A stretch of DNA of 64,000 bases, from the NCBI GenBank assembly GCA_020160915.1, contig JAIUPK010000003.1, forward strand, positions 248,001 to 312,000, in the 5' to 3' direction. This document shows positions 1-11,649 of this stretch, piece after piece (the stretch's first letter is position 1; every line of letters starts with the position of its first letter). The notes beneath the pieces are model-generated. The model was not told the DNA's origin, did not search any database, and was given only the letters and a program-made list of their open reading frames with translations. A program made the translations under genes and the position numbers. The DNA comes from Actinomycetota bacterium (GTDB lineage Bacteria; Actinomycetota; Actinomycetes; Actinomycetales; Microbacteriaceae).

Positions 1-170
1 GAGGTGGTCCCAGCGCATGGGGTGACCCTAGACCGGCACATCCCGGCTGGGAAACGGGTTATCCACAGCTTGATCGCGAGCATGGACAGAGGGGCCCCGA
101 CCTGCTTAGGTGGTCTCTACCCGCCGCAGGGTTGACAGGAATTTCTGGCAATTCTGTGAGGTGGGTGTCG

Positions 171-596
171 ATGAGTTCAGCGCTTCCGTCCAAGGTCATC
201 CGCGCGCGGTTCGAGCCAGACGAGTTCTTCGGCCTGCAGCCGACCTCGACCAGCTCACTGCCCAATCCCGCGCCCCTGGTTGAGAACCTCACGCGCTGCG
301 TGATCGAGATTCTCGCCGGAGCGCGCGATCTCGAACAGATCTCGCGCTGGGTCACCGACGACGTCTACCGTCACCTGCTCAAACGCGTCGTGCTCTCCGC
401 CCGCGCCCGGCAGGCCAAGGGCCAGCCCATCGCAAGACCCACGTTCGGCATCGGTTCGACGACCATCTGCGAGCCAGCGGATGGCGTCGTCGAAGCCGTG
501 GTGATCGTGCGCGGCCGCGCGCGCACCCGGGCGGTCGCGATCAGGCTCGAGGGCATGGACAACCGCTGGCGGGCGAGCGCGATCAACGTGCTCTGA
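171..596 (+). CDS. Rv3235-family protein (DUF6459)
   Basis: A 141-residue protein of the actinobacterial Rv3235 family, normally found beside secA; its biochemical role is unknown. It has no signal peptide and no membrane segment. The N-terminal ~35 residues are low complexity. The rest is a compact alpha/beta domain with conserved-looking parts such as CVIEILAGARDLEQISRWV and a C-terminal VRGRARTRAVAIRLEG strand region. I chose ATG 171 because a GAGGTG stretch lies about 8 nt upstream; the frame is also open back to a TTG at 132. It is convergent with the lipoprotein gene that follows. Family assignment is by resemblance and neighbourhood (secA, hpf); function is not inferred. Confidence 0.75.
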   Translation: MSSALPSKVIRARFEPDEFFGLQPTSTSSLPNPAPLVENLTRCVIEILAGARDLEQISRWVTDDVYRHLLKRVVLSARARQAKGQPIARPTFGIGSTTICEPADGVVEAVVIVRGRARTRAVAIRLEGMDNRWRASAINVL

Positions 597-620
597 CGCC
601 GGACGCGCTCGGGCTAGGGA

Positions 621-652
621 GCGCGCAGGTTAGGGTCGCGCGCAGGCTAGGG
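621..652. repeat. Short direct repeat, 15-mer twice
   Basis: GCGCGCAGGTTAGGG at 621-635 recurs with one mismatch at 638-652, with a 17 nt period, in the gap between two convergent genes. The second copy includes the stop codon of the lipoprotein gene. No function is evident. Confidence 0.5.
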
Positions 653-1213
653 CGCGTTCCAGCCGGCGATCTCAACGCTCAGCGCGGTGGCCGAGGCCAC
701 CAGAGTGTCGCCGAGGGGGATGCACGCGTCATCCGGTGCGAAGTCGCAGACGGCATCGGAATAGGCGGCAGTGTCTGTCGCTGCCTGCGCCGCCGTCGGG
801 GCCGAACCCTCAAGGCCGGCGATCGACGACGCCGAGTCGGGAGCGATATTGACGGTGTCGGCCAGCAGCGGGGCCAGGTCGTTGACGCCCTGCACGATGC
901 CCGAGATCTGGATGTTGCAGTTGAAGTCGCCGGCCACCACCTTGTCCATGGTGCAGTCCTGCGCATCCCAGAATCCGAGGAAGTCAGACAGCGAGGTGCG
1001 CGCATCGTCGACGGCCGTGAACCAGGCGTCGTCGGGCACGAAGTCGCCCGTACCAGCGGGCACGTCGCTCGGCTGGTCGGCGCCGGCTGTGGGCCCATCG
1101 GTCGGTTGGTCGGCGGGAACCGACGGTGACGAACAGGCAGTGAGGGCCACCGCGAGAACCGCGGCAGACAGGGTTGAGATCAGGGTCGTGTGCTTGATGG
1201 GGTGCTGAGCCAT
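647..1213 (-). CDS. Small secreted lipoprotein, unknown function
   Basis: A 188-residue protein with a type II signal peptide: a short basic N-terminus, a hydrophobic core and the lipobox LTAC with the modified cysteine at residue 27. A Ser/Pro/Gly/Asp-rich linker (about 30-62) leads to an acidic soluble domain. That domain contains two CxxxxxxC-like pairs (CTMDKVVAGDFNC and CDFAPDDAC) that could form disulfides outside the cell. I do not recognise the domain family. The start at 1213 is placed where the signal peptide begins. A TAGAGT hexamer 7 nt upstream suggests a leaderless transcript. It lies downstream of secA but is separated from it by a hairpin. Confidence 0.8.
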   Translation of the reverse strand: MAQHPIKHTTLISTLSAAVLAVALTACSSPSVPADQPTDGPTAGADQPSDVPAGTGDFVPDDAWFTAVDDARTSLSDFLGFWDAQDCTMDKVVAGDFNCNIQISGIVQGVNDLAPLLADTVNIAPDSASSIAGLEGSAPTAAQAATDTAAYSDAVCDFAPDDACIPLGDTLVASATALSVEIAGWNAP

Positions 1214-1220
1214 GACGAAT

Positions 1221-1226
1221 ACTCTA
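1221..1226 (-). promoter_or_regulatory. Candidate leaderless -10 for the lipoprotein gene
   Basis: TAGAGT on the minus strand fits TANNNT and ends 7 nt before the ATG at 1213, so the transcript would begin at or next to the start codon. No clear -35. Confidence 0.45.
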
Positions 1227-1264
1227 GGCAACCTGAGCGGCGATCCGCATCGGTTGATTCGCCA

Positions 1265-1297
1265 TTCGGGCATCAGTCGTTCCACTGATGCCCCGAA
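1265..1297. terminator. Hairpin after secA
   Basis: Inverted repeat with about 12-13 bp in the stem, one bulged C and a 6-nt loop (TTCGGGCATCAG ... CTGATGCCCCGAA). It is placed 19 nt downstream of the secA stop on the minus strand. There is no U-tract, as is common for actinobacterial terminators. Confidence 0.6.
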
Positions 1298-1315
1298 CGG
1301 GCCAGCGAGGAGCTG

Positions 1316-4132
<2,817 letters not shown>

Positions 4133-4139
4133 CGAATTA

Positions 4140-4164
4140 CTCCTTCTTGTCGGGCTATCCCGAC
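4140..4164 (-). promoter_or_regulatory. secA ribosome binding site with adjoining hairpin
   Basis: Reading the minus strand, AAGGAG (4145-4140) precedes the secA GTG by 6 nt. A GTCGGG-CTAT-CCCGAC stem-loop (4149-4164) stands 3 nt before it. A -10-like TACGAT is at 4206-4201. The SD decides the start codon; any regulatory role for the hairpin is guesswork. Confidence 0.55.
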
Positions 4165-4240
4165 TCGACGGCACGCCGAATGGAGCGTTACCGAATCGCA
4201 ATCGTACCAACTCGGGACTGGGAAAGACCTCCCGGAGCGG

Positions 4241-4912
4241 TTACGCGCGGCGCGAACGCTTCGCCGGCGCCTCCTGCTGCTCCTCGAGGCCGATCACCCC
4301 GTAGTCCCAGCCCTTGCGGCGGTAGACGACGCTCGGGCGGTCGGTCTCGGCGTCGATGAACAGGAAGAAGTCGTGCCCGACCAGTTCCATGTGATCGACG
4401 GCGTCGCTCACCGTCATGTGCGTCGACGGGAAGACCTTCTCGCGGATCACAACGGGCGAGTACTCCTCCTCGGCGGCGTCCACCGCCTGCACCGGGATCT
4501 CCCCGGTCGCGACGCGCTCGAGCACCTCGACACTCGCCGGGGTGATGTCGACGATGCTGAATCCGTCGGCCGACGCCTCGTGCAGCGACACGGGGCGGTG
4601 CTTGCCGCGGTGCACCTTCTTGCGGTCCTTCGACTGGCGCATCCGCTCAACCAGCTTGGCCATCGCCAGATCGAATGCCACGTACTTGTCTGAACCGGAT
4701 GACTCGGCCCGCACCAGCGGGCCCGGTCCGATGAGCGTCAGCTCCACCCGGTCGTCGCCGCTGGAACCTCGGGTCTCATGGTGTCTGGCGACCTTCACCT
4801 CGAAGGCGATCGCCTTGTCGGCGAGGTGGTCTATCTTGCCGGCCTTCTCGGTCGCGTACTCCCGGAAACGGTCTGTAACCCCAACGTTTCGTCCGGTGAT
4901 GGTGATGTCCAT
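4241..4912 (-). CDS. hpf: Long ribosome hibernation promoting factor
   Basis: A 223-residue long-form HPF. This factor binds the 30S decoding region and dimerises ribosomes into inactive 100S particles in stationary phase or stress. The N-terminal S30AE domain (about 1-105, MDITITGRNVGVTDRFREY) carries the rRNA-binding basic stretch. The C-terminal dimerisation domain (about 160-215) includes the EEYSPVVIREKVFP and FFLFIDAETDRPSVVYRRKGWDYGVIG segments. ATG 4912 gives the conserved N-terminus, and longer in-frame starts would add an unrelated extension. It sits between comF and secA, the order seen in Mycobacterium (Rv3242c-Rv3241c-Rv3240c). Confidence 0.96.
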   Translation of the reverse strand: MDITITGRNVGVTDRFREYATEKAGKIDHLADKAIAFEVKVARHHETRGSSGDDRVELTLIGPGPLVRAESSGSDKYVAFDLAMAKLVERMRQSKDRKKVHRGKHRPVSLHEASADGFSIVDITPASVEVLERVATGEIPVQAVDAAEEEYSPVVIREKVFPSTHMTVSDAVDHMELVGHDFFLFIDAETDRPSVVYRRKGWDYGVIGLEEQQEAPAKRSRRA

Positions 4913-4952
4913 GACGCCCTCCAGCCTGCTACTAGCGCGGCCGCCGGGTCTG

Positions 4953-5708
4953 TCAGGCGGTCTTATGCGCCTCCTTGTCGTTACCGTACTCCTGCCCCTC
5001 GGCAATGTCACGGATCGGCAACAACCTCGGAGTAAATGCCAATGTTGCGGCGCCGAGCACGTCGCCACCGGCCGCCCTGACGGCCCGCGCGACCTCGAGA
5101 ATCGTCGCCCCCGAGGTGACCACGTCGTCGACGACGATGAATGACCGACCGCTCAGATCGCGCCGCGCTCGGAAAGCACCGTCGCGATTGGCCGCCCGCT
5201 GCTCGACGCCGAGCGCCTTCTGCACGCCGGTCGCACGCACCTGATGCAGCTCGCGCACGACCCGCAGGCCGGCGCGGGACGCGAGCAGCCGAACCGGGTC
5301 GTAGCCTCTGCGGCGGTACGCGGCGCGACTGGTGGGCACGAGCAGGAGCTCGGCGGCGGGAGCCGTGCTGAGCGCTGCCGCGACTGCGGCGGCGAGGGGG
5401 CGGGAGAGGGCTGCCGCGGCATCCGTGCGCCCCTGCTCTTTGAAGGCGAGGATGACGCGCCGCACCCGACCCTCGTAGCGTGCCCCGCTGTGCACCCGCA
5501 GGCCGTCGCGCCCAGGCCCGCCCACCGACCGCACGGTCACGTCAGGTTCCAGGGCGGCCCGGCACTGGTCGCACAGGGAGCGGTCAGCGCTGTCGCACCC
5601 CGCGCAGTCCACGGGGAACAGCACCGACCGGGCGTCGAGCAGGGCATCGCGAAGGGCAGGGGGCAGGGCGCTCAGCAACGCGTCGAGCAGGGCATCACGC
5701 AGCGGCAT
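4953..5708 (-). CDS. ComF-family phosphoribosyltransferase
   Basis: A 251-residue ComF/GntX-type protein. An N-terminal four-cysteine zinc motif (C35, C38, C46, C49) precedes a type I phosphoribosyltransferase fold with the PRPP-binding loop VVDDVVTSGAT. The central VPTSRAAYRRRGYDP segment is also typical. In naturally competent bacteria ComF is needed for DNA uptake. In actinomycetes the role is not settled, and the enzyme may act in nucleotide salvage. It lies 40 nt upstream of hpf and 57 nt downstream of lpqB, all on the same strand. Confidence 0.9.
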   Translation of the reverse strand: MPLRDALLDALLSALPPALRDALLDARSVLFPVDCAGCDSADRSLCDQCRAALEPDVTVRSVGGPGRDGLRVHSGARYEGRVRRVILAFKEQGRTDAAAALSRPLAAAVAAALSTAPAAELLLVPTSRAAYRRRGYDPVRLLASRAGLRVVRELHQVRATGVQKALGVEQRAANRDGAFRARRDLSGRSFIVVDDVVTSGATILEVARAVRAAGGDVLGAATLAFTPRLLPIRDIAEGQEYGNDKEAHKTA

Positions 5709-5765
5709 CCCCCCACCGTGACGCCGCCGTTACGACCCGCCCGGCGCGGGCCAGCGACCCGTGGA

Positions 5766-7415
5766 CTACTGCTTGGTCGCGAGCACGCGTGCGGAGAGGC
5801 CGGTGGTGACCCAGCTGCTGCCCTGCGGCCGCAGCACCTCTCCCGACGTGCGCAGCACGCGAAGTCCATCCGCGCCGCCGTTGCCGCCGACGATCGTCGA
5901 GGCGTCGGGCACCTGGCCGAACGTGGCGCTCGGACCGCCGATCTCGTACAGGGTCACGGGGGCGACCTCACCGCCTCGCGACACCGTGGCCACGGTGCGG
6001 GCGTCGACCCAGGTCGCATCGATCGGCGCATTGCTCGCCACCGGAAGGTACTCGAGCTGGCCCAGCGCCGTCGGTACGTTCTTCTGGTCGCGGATGATGC
6101 CCGCCACCGCCAGTCGCGGCCCGAGCGGCGTCGACAGGTAGAGCAGCAGGCGCGCCCCGTCACGCGAGACGTCGAGCGAGACGACGGCGGAATCCGCTGG
6201 CGCACTCGAGGTCAGGGCATGCTCGGTTCCGTCGATTTCGAAGGTGCTGATCGTCGCGGCGCTCTCCGCCTGAGCTGACCACACGAAGCGGAAGGGGTCG
6301 ATCGACGGGGCAACCAACCCGGGCCGGGCATCCACCGGGTCGCCGAGGTCATTGCCCCGCTGAGCGACAGACACACCGTCCGGCCCTAAGAAGGCGACGT
6401 ACTGCTCGTCGTTGGACAGGGTTGCCGCGGTCGCACCCCCGGCAATCACCGTCGCACTCAGGCCCTCCAGGGGTGCGACGCCCGCGCCCGTGTCGAAGCC
6501 GAACTCGGTGTCGGTGCCCACGAGCGTCGCGGGCTCGACTGACGGATCCTTGGTGGCCTGCGGCCCTGTCGCCGGCGCCGAGATGTCAATGCCACTGACG
6601 GTCATCACCACGTTGGCGACATCGAGGGTGGCGGCGAGCTGTTGGCGCATCCTGTCCCGGTCGGTGGCGCTGGCCGCGAGCGCCTCCTTGCTCAGCTCCA
6701 CGGTCGCGACACCCGAGTCGATGGATGCGGTGTCGAGCGTCGTCGAGATCGGGAACGCGCTGAGCACGACGCCCTGCTGGAGCCACTGGGCAGGCCCGTC
6801 GAGCAGCTCACGCACGGCCCACCCGGGCAGGGTCGCCCTGGACGCGAACCAGCGCACGTCGGGAATCAGGTAGGTGTAGGTCGGGTCGAAGAAGTACAGC
6901 GCCCGCTCGGTGAACACGACCGAGAAGCTCGACTGGGAGAGCACGATGCCGTCGGGTCCGCCGCTGATGCGCCACTCCCCGTTCTCCTGCACGAAGGAGT
7001 AGGTGAGCACCTGCGTCGCGGGCCCCGGCTCGAAGTAGCGACCGTCGGCGTCGACATAGGCGCGGGTGGTGATCGTGTAGTCGAGAGTGTTCGGCGCCTC
7101 CCCCGGGGTGGTGGCGGGGATGCCGGTGCGGATCGTCGCGCTCGCGTCGGGTGACCACTTCGTTGCGAAGTCCTTGGTGAGGAACTCGCGAGCGATCTCA
7201 TAGTTGCCCTGCGGCCCCCGCAGGGCGAGCATGAAGTCGGTGAGGATGTCCTCCGGAGCCGACCCGGCGCGCGGACCCGACGGGTCGATGACGAAGTCGG
7301 GATCGAGCTGTTCGTCGATGACCGGACCGGTCTCGACTCCGCCCGAGGTGGGGATGCCGACACAGCCGGTGAGCGCGAGGCAGACGACGAATCCCAGGAT
7401 GAGCGCCCTACGCAT
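5766..7415 (-). CDS. lpqB: LpqB lipoprotein of the MtrAB system
   Basis: A 549-residue lipoprotein that interacts with the extracellular part of the MtrB kinase in mycobacteria and affects MtrA signalling and cell wall homeostasis. It has a lipobox LTGC with Cys18, then a GerMN-type domain in the first half and a beta-propeller-like C-terminal half. The GTG/ATG-region start at 7415 overlaps the end of mtrB by 8 nt, so translation is probably coupled. Gene order mtrA-mtrB-lpqB is the conserved actinobacterial one, which supports the call. Confidence 0.95.
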   Translation of the reverse strand: MRRALILGFVVCLALTGCVGIPTSGGVETGPVIDEQLDPDFVIDPSGPRAGSAPEDILTDFMLALRGPQGNYEIAREFLTKDFATKWSPDASATIRTGIPATTPGEAPNTLDYTITTRAYVDADGRYFEPGPATQVLTYSFVQENGEWRISGGPDGIVLSQSSFSVVFTERALYFFDPTYTYLIPDVRWFASRATLPGWAVRELLDGPAQWLQQGVVLSAFPISTTLDTASIDSGVATVELSKEALAASATDRDRMRQQLAATLDVANVVMTVSGIDISAPATGPQATKDPSVEPATLVGTDTEFGFDTGAGVAPLEGLSATVIAGGATAATLSNDEQYVAFLGPDGVSVAQRGNDLGDPVDARPGLVAPSIDPFRFVWSAQAESAATISTFEIDGTEHALTSSAPADSAVVSLDVSRDGARLLLYLSTPLGPRLAVAGIIRDQKNVPTALGQLEYLPVASNAPIDATWVDARTVATVSRGGEVAPVTLYEIGGPSATFGQVPDASTIVGGNGGADGLRVLRTSGEVLRPQGSSWVTTGLSARVLATKQ

Positions 7416-9015
7416 CGAGCACCCCCAACGTCGCCGACTCCTCCGGTGGCGGTAGCTCCAGCGGCGACGACTTCAGAACCGCACCGCGCACCCGCGGAAG
7501 CGTGAGCCGGAAGCACGACCCCTCGCCCGGGGCCGACCACACCTGCAACCAGCCGCCGTGGAGCGCTGCGTCCTCGAGGGAGATCGCCAGGCCCAGTCCC
7601 GTGCCGCCGGTGGTGCGTTGGCGGGACGGGTCGGCGCGCCAGAACCGGTCGAAGACGCGTTCCATTGCGGCAGCCGTCATCCCGACACCGTAGTCGCGCA
7701 CGGCGATCGCGACCGCCTCCTTGTCGCTGTCGACCCAGATGACGATGGGCCTGCCCTCGCCGTGATCGATGGCATTGCCGAGCAGGTTGGAGATGATGCG
7801 ACGGATGCGACGAGCATCCACCTCGGCTTCGAAGTAGCCGCCCGGCGCAACCACCCGCAGCTCGGAGCCCTTCGATTCGGCGAGGGACGCGACGGTGTGC
7901 ACGGCGTCTTCGACGAGGCGCACGAGGTTGGTGGGCTCGGTCTCCATGTCGACGGCGCCGGCGTCGTAGCGACTCATCTCGAGAAGGTCGGCGAGCAGCA
8001 GCTCGAATCGCTCGACCTGGGTGTGCAGCAGTTCGGCGGTGCGCGCAGTCGCGGGCGGGAAGGACTCGCGCTGGTCGTAGAGCACGTCACCCGCAAGGCG
8101 GATGGTGGTCAGCGGGGTACGCAGTTCGTGCGAGACGTCGGACACGAAGCGCTGCTGCACCTGGCTGAGCGCGGCCAGCCGGGTGATCTGATTCTGCAGA
8201 CTCGCGGCCATGCCGTTGAACGAGCGGGCGAGCGTCGCGATGACGTCATCCCCCTTGACGGGGATGCGCACCTCGAGCTGGCCCGCCGCCAGCTTCTCGC
8301 TCGTCTCGGCGGCCAGCTGCACCGGGCCGACGACGAGCCGCACCACGATGTAGGTCACGGCACCGATGAGGAGCACGAGGGCGAACCCGCCGAAGACCAG
8401 CGTCTGCTGCACGAAACCGAGGGTCTGTGCGACATCCGCGATGTTGTACACGAGGTACAGCTCGTAGCGAGCCCCGCGGATCTCGAGGATCGACCCGATC
8501 ACGAGCCCCGGCTGCTGAACCCCATCCACGGTGAGCGAGACCGACTGGGAGTGGGTGCGCAGTTCGCTCGAGCCCTGCACTGCGGCGCGAAGCTCGGGGC
8601 TGATCACCTGGTCGGTGTCGAGCCCCCGGGTCAGGATGTCCGCCGGCGTGCTCGGTCCGTCCTGTCCGGGTGAGCGCAGGATGGCGAACAGGGTGCCCGC
8701 ATTGGTCGACGCGGCGCTGAGGATCGTCGTCGCGGCATCCCCCATCGTCACCTCGATCTCCTCGGATGACACCTGCTCGGCCGCCTCGCTGAAGATGCGC
8801 TGCCCGGCCAGGGTCGCCTTCTCGGAGGTGGCGGTGAGGTCGACCCGACGCGAGTCGAACAGGTTGGTGCCCACGCTGAACGACATGTAACCGCCGATGA
8901 CGAAGACGGCCACCGCCGACAGCAGCACGGTGATCGCGACCGTGCGCACCTGGAGGGAGGACCGCCAGAGGCGACCCAGCTTGTCCAGCCAGGCGCGCCA
9001 GTCCAGATCGGGCAT
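7408..9015 (-). CDS. mtrB: MtrB sensor histidine kinase
   Basis: A 535-residue membrane sensor kinase. TM1 spans about residues 23-45, a ~160-residue extracellular sensor follows, and TM2 spans about 205-228. After a HAMP linker comes the HisKA H-box VSDVSHELRTPL, with the phosphorylated His at 296, then a HATPase domain with an RIISNLLGNAIDHG N-box and DYGVGM / GGTGLGLAI ATP-lid motifs. It phosphorylates MtrA, which controls cell division, wall hydrolases and, in mycobacteria, replication timing. It starts 3 nt after the mtrA stop and overlaps lpqB. Confidence 0.97.
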   Translation of the reverse strand: MPDLDWRAWLDKLGRLWRSSLQVRTVAITVLLSAVAVFVIGGYMSFSVGTNLFDSRRVDLTATSEKATLAGQRIFSEAAEQVSSEEIEVTMGDAATTILSAASTNAGTLFAILRSPGQDGPSTPADILTRGLDTDQVISPELRAAVQGSSELRTHSQSVSLTVDGVQQPGLVIGSILEIRGARYELYLVYNIADVAQTLGFVQQTLVFGGFALVLLIGAVTYIVVRLVVGPVQLAAETSEKLAAGQLEVRIPVKGDDVIATLARSFNGMAASLQNQITRLAALSQVQQRFVSDVSHELRTPLTTIRLAGDVLYDQRESFPPATARTAELLHTQVERFELLLADLLEMSRYDAGAVDMETEPTNLVRLVEDAVHTVASLAESKGSELRVVAPGGYFEAEVDARRIRRIISNLLGNAIDHGEGRPIVIWVDSDKEAVAIAVRDYGVGMTAAAMERVFDRFWRADPSRQRTTGGTGLGLAISLEDAALHGGWLQVWSAPGEGSCFRLTLPRVRGAVLKSSPLELPPPEESATLGVLDA

Positions 9016-9018
9016 GGT

Positions 9019-9699
9019 CTAGGGCGTGCTGCCCGCGCGATAGCCCACGCCACGCACGGTCATGACGATCTGCGGGTTGTCGGGGTCCTCCTCGACCTTC
9101 GCGCGAAGGCGCTGCACGTGAACATTCACGAGACGGGTGTCGGCCTTGTAGTGGTAACCCCAGACCTGCTCGAGCAGCATCTCCCGGGTGAAGACCTGCT
9201 GGGGCTTCAGGGCGAGGGCGAGCAGCAACTCGAACTCCAGCGGCGTGAGGTTGATCTTGGTGTCGCCGCGCTTGACCTCGTGGCCGGCGACATCCACTGT
9301 GAGGTCACCCACGGTGAGGGTGCCGGTGGACGTCTCTGGCGTCGGCCGCAGCCGGGTGCGGATGCGCGCCACCAGCTCCTTGGGATTGAACGGCTTGACG
9401 ACGTAGTCGTCGGCCCCGCTCTCGAGCCCCTTGACCACGTCGGCCGTGTCGCTCTTGGCGGTGAGCATGATGATCGGCACGCCGGATTCCTCGCGGATGC
9501 GGGCGCAGACGTCGATACCGCTCAGGCCGGGCAGCATGAGGTCCAGAAGCACCAGGTCGGGCTTGGCGGAGCGGAAGGCGTCGACTGCGGCACCGCCGTC
9601 CTCGCAGAAGTGCGGCTCGAAGCCCTCCGTGCGCAGCACGATTCCGATCATCTCCGCGAGCGCGGTGTCGTCATCGACTACAAGAATTCGCGCGTTCAC
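9019..9699 (-). CDS. mtrA: MtrA response regulator
   Basis: A 226-residue OmpR/PhoB-type regulator. The receiver domain has the acidic pair of ARILVVDDD, the phosphoacceptor D53 in VLLDLMLPG and the conserved K of VVKPF. The winged-helix effector domain includes TPLEFELLLALALKPQQVFTRE truncated here to its core and ends VRGVGYRAG. The start is either TTG 9711 or GTG 9699. I prefer GTG 9699 because it places VNARILVVDDD at the N-terminus and has GAGGAAG/GCGAGG stretches upstream. MtrA is essential in mycobacteria. First gene of the mtrA-mtrB-lpqB operon. Confidence 0.95.
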   Translation of the reverse strand: MNARILVVDDDTALAEMIGIVLRTEGFEPHFCEDGGAAVDAFRSAKPDLVLLDLMLPGLSGIDVCARIREESGVPIIMLTAKSDTADVVKGLESGADDYVVKPFNPKELVARIRTRLRPTPETSTGTLTVGDLTVDVAGHEVKRGDTKINLTPLEFELLLALALKPQQVFTREMLLEQVWGYHYKADTRLVNVHVQRLRAKVEEDPDNPQIVMTVRGVGYRAGSTP

Positions 9700-9823
9700 T
9701 AGTCCTCGCAACTTCCTCGATCCCGCTTGTATTCACTCTGCGGGAGCTTTCGCACAAGAGTAGTCGAGTGTGAAAGCATGATTGCGATCGATCCTCGAAC
9801 TAGAGCTTCAGAGAGGCCCTGAC

Positions 9824-11011
9824 GTGACCGACAGTTCCCCGTGGCAGCCGCCCACCGATGTGACCGGTTCTGCCGCGTCCGCCGCAGGCCCGTTCGAGTC
9901 CCCGACCGGCGTTCCCGCTCCACCGGCGGGCCCGCAGGCGGGCTGGACGCCACCACCGAAGCCCGGACTCATCCCGCTGCGACCGCTCACCCTCGGCACG
10001 CTGCTGGGCGCGTCGTTCCAGGTGCTGCGGCGCAACCCGCGACCGATGTTCGGGTTCGCGCTGCTCGTGACCGGCGTGGTCTTCTTCGCGTCGTTCCTGC
10101 TCGTCGGGCTCGTCGCCCTCTTCGCGTTCTCGCGCGCCGCCAGTGCCACTGGGGCTGATTCGGCCACCGTCTCTGCCGGATCGGTCGCGCTCGTGGTGCT
10201 CGCTGGCCTCATCAGCGTCGCTCTGTCGCTTGTCGCCTCCGCGATCCTCCAGGGCGTCGTCTCGCTCGAGGTCGCGCGGGGAACGGTCGGCGAGAAGCTG
10301 CGACTCGGCGGGCTGTGGAGGGCGGCCCGGGGACGCATCGGCGCCCTCATCGGCTGGACGCTGCTGATCACCGCCGCGGTCGTCGTCGTGATCCTGCTGC
10401 TCGTGCTCATCATCGGCCTCATCGCCGCATTCGGTGGTGTCGTAGGAGCCGTGATCGCCGTTCTGCTCGGCATCGCCGCGTTCTTCGGTGCCATCGTGCT
10501 CGGTGCCTGGTTGGCGACCCGCCTGTCGCTGGTGCCGAGCGCCATCATGATCGAGCGTCTGCCGCTGCGTTCGGCGATCGGGCGTTCGTGGCAGCTGACG
10601 ATCGGATTCTTCTGGAAGACCCTGGGCATCCAGTTGCTGGTCGCCGTCATCGTCTCCTTCGTGACCAACATCGTCTCGACGCCGCTGCAGCTCGTCATCG
10701 GGCTCGGCAGCTCCCTGATCAACCCCAACGATCAGCAGAGCGCGGCCCTGATCGGCATCGTCGTCGCGTACATCCTCACGGTCGTTCTGACGGTCGTGGT
10801 GGGAGCGATCGGATCGGTCATGCAGTCGGCGACCGCCGCGCTCATCTATATCGACCTGCGCATGCGCAAAGAGGGGCTCGACCTCGAACTCCAGCGTTTC
10901 GTCGAGGCGCGCCAGGCCGGTGACACCTCAGTGGGCGACCCGTATGCGCCGCCCGCCAGCAGCGTGACCTTCCCGCCAGCATCGCCACCCCCGCCAGCAT
11001 CGGCACAGTGA
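9824..11011 (+). CDS. Membrane protein, GPDPase membrane-domain family
   Basis: A 395-residue polytopic membrane protein. A Pro-rich cytoplasmic head (about 1-65) precedes at least six hydrophobic segments, and the tail is Pro/Ala-rich. It resembles the membrane domain found attached to glycerophosphoryl diester phosphodiesterases, but no catalytic phosphodiesterase domain is present. Two long TM arrays, such as TLLITAAVVVVILLLVLI, bracket a short amphipathic loop. I chose GTG 9824 because GAGAGG stands 8-13 nt upstream. First gene of the DUF4129-DUF4350-MoxR-DUF58 operon, with a 3-4 nt overlap to the next gene; divergent from mtrA. Confidence 0.75.
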   Translation: MTDSSPWQPPTDVTGSAASAAGPFESPTGVPAPPAGPQAGWTPPPKPGLIPLRPLTLGTLLGASFQVLRRNPRPMFGFALLVTGVVFFASFLLVGLVALFAFSRAASATGADSATVSAGSVALVVLAGLISVALSLVASAILQGVVSLEVARGTVGEKLRLGGLWRAARGRIGALIGWTLLITAAVVVVILLLVLIIGLIAAFGGVVGAVIAVLLGIAAFFGAIVLGAWLATRLSLVPSAIMIERLPLRSAIGRSWQLTIGFFWKTLGIQLLVAVIVSFVTNIVSTPLQLVIGLGSSLINPNDQQSAALIGIVVAYILTVVLTVVVGAIGSVMQSATAALIYIDLRMRKEGLDLELQRFVEARQAGDTSVGDPYAPPASSVTFPPASPPPPASAQ

Positions 11012-11649
11012 TGCTGCCCTGGGACGTTCCCGTCGACCCCGAACCGCCCGAGGCCAGGCAGTGGCTGGTCGACGAGTTGTCGAAGCCCCAGTACCAGGCC
11101 GCCAAACCCACCCTGTTCGACCAGATCGCCAAGGCGATCTCCGACTGGTTCTCGTCGCTGCAGATCGGAACGGTCGAAGGACCACCCGCCTTCGGACTTG
11201 GGGTGATCCTCGTGCTCGTCGCCGCCGCGCTGGTGGTGGCCTTCCTGATCTTCGGGGTGCCGCGACTCAACCGCCGATCCCGGGTCGCGGGCGTGCTCTT
11301 CGGCGACGACGACGATCGCGGCTCGGCCGATATGCGACGGGATGCTGCGGCCGCGGCATCCCGAGGCGACTACGCGACCGCGATCGCCGAGTTGTTCCGC
11401 GCTCTCGCACGCGGACTGGCCGAGCGCACGATCGTCACCGTGACGCCGGGCACCACAGCGCGGGGATTCGCCGGCCGGGCCGGGATCACGTTCCCGCAGT
11501 TCGCCGATCGACTGGTGACGGCCGCCGAGGCGTTCGACGACGTGCGCTACCTCGGCCACCCGGGCTCGGTCGAAGGGTATGAGGCGTTGGTAGCACTCGA
11601 GTCTGAGGTTCGTGCCGCCCGACCCGCCCTGGAGCCGGTGCCGGCGTGA
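11008..11649 (+). CDS. DUF4129 membrane protein
   Basis: A 213-residue protein with one central TM helix (about residues 66-86, LGVILVLVAAALVVAFLIFG). A short N-terminal region precedes it, and a cytoplasmic helical DUF4129 domain follows (DAAAAASRGDYATAIAELFRAL, a TPR-like helical pair). The start overlaps the preceding stop as GTGATG, so either GTG 11008 or ATG 11011 is used. The next gene begins with a GTGA overlap. DUF4129 proteins regularly accompany MoxR/DUF58 systems; the molecular role is unknown. Confidence 0.85.
   Translation: MMLPWDVPVDPEPPEARQWLVDELSKPQYQAAKPTLFDQIAKAISDWFSSLQIGTVEGPPAFGLGVILVLVAAALVVAFLIFGVPRLNRRSRVAGVLFGDDDDRGSADMRRDAAAAASRGDYATAIAELFRALARGLAERTIVTVTPGTTARGFAGRAGITFPQFADRLVTAAEAFDDVRYLGHPGSVEGYEALVALESEVRAARPALEPVPA

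Noticed and set aside
1-170. End of an upstream gene or origin of replication
   Set aside because: Short open frames exist in all three frames but no recognisable protein end, and one DnaA box without a cluster or AT-rich region is not an oriC.
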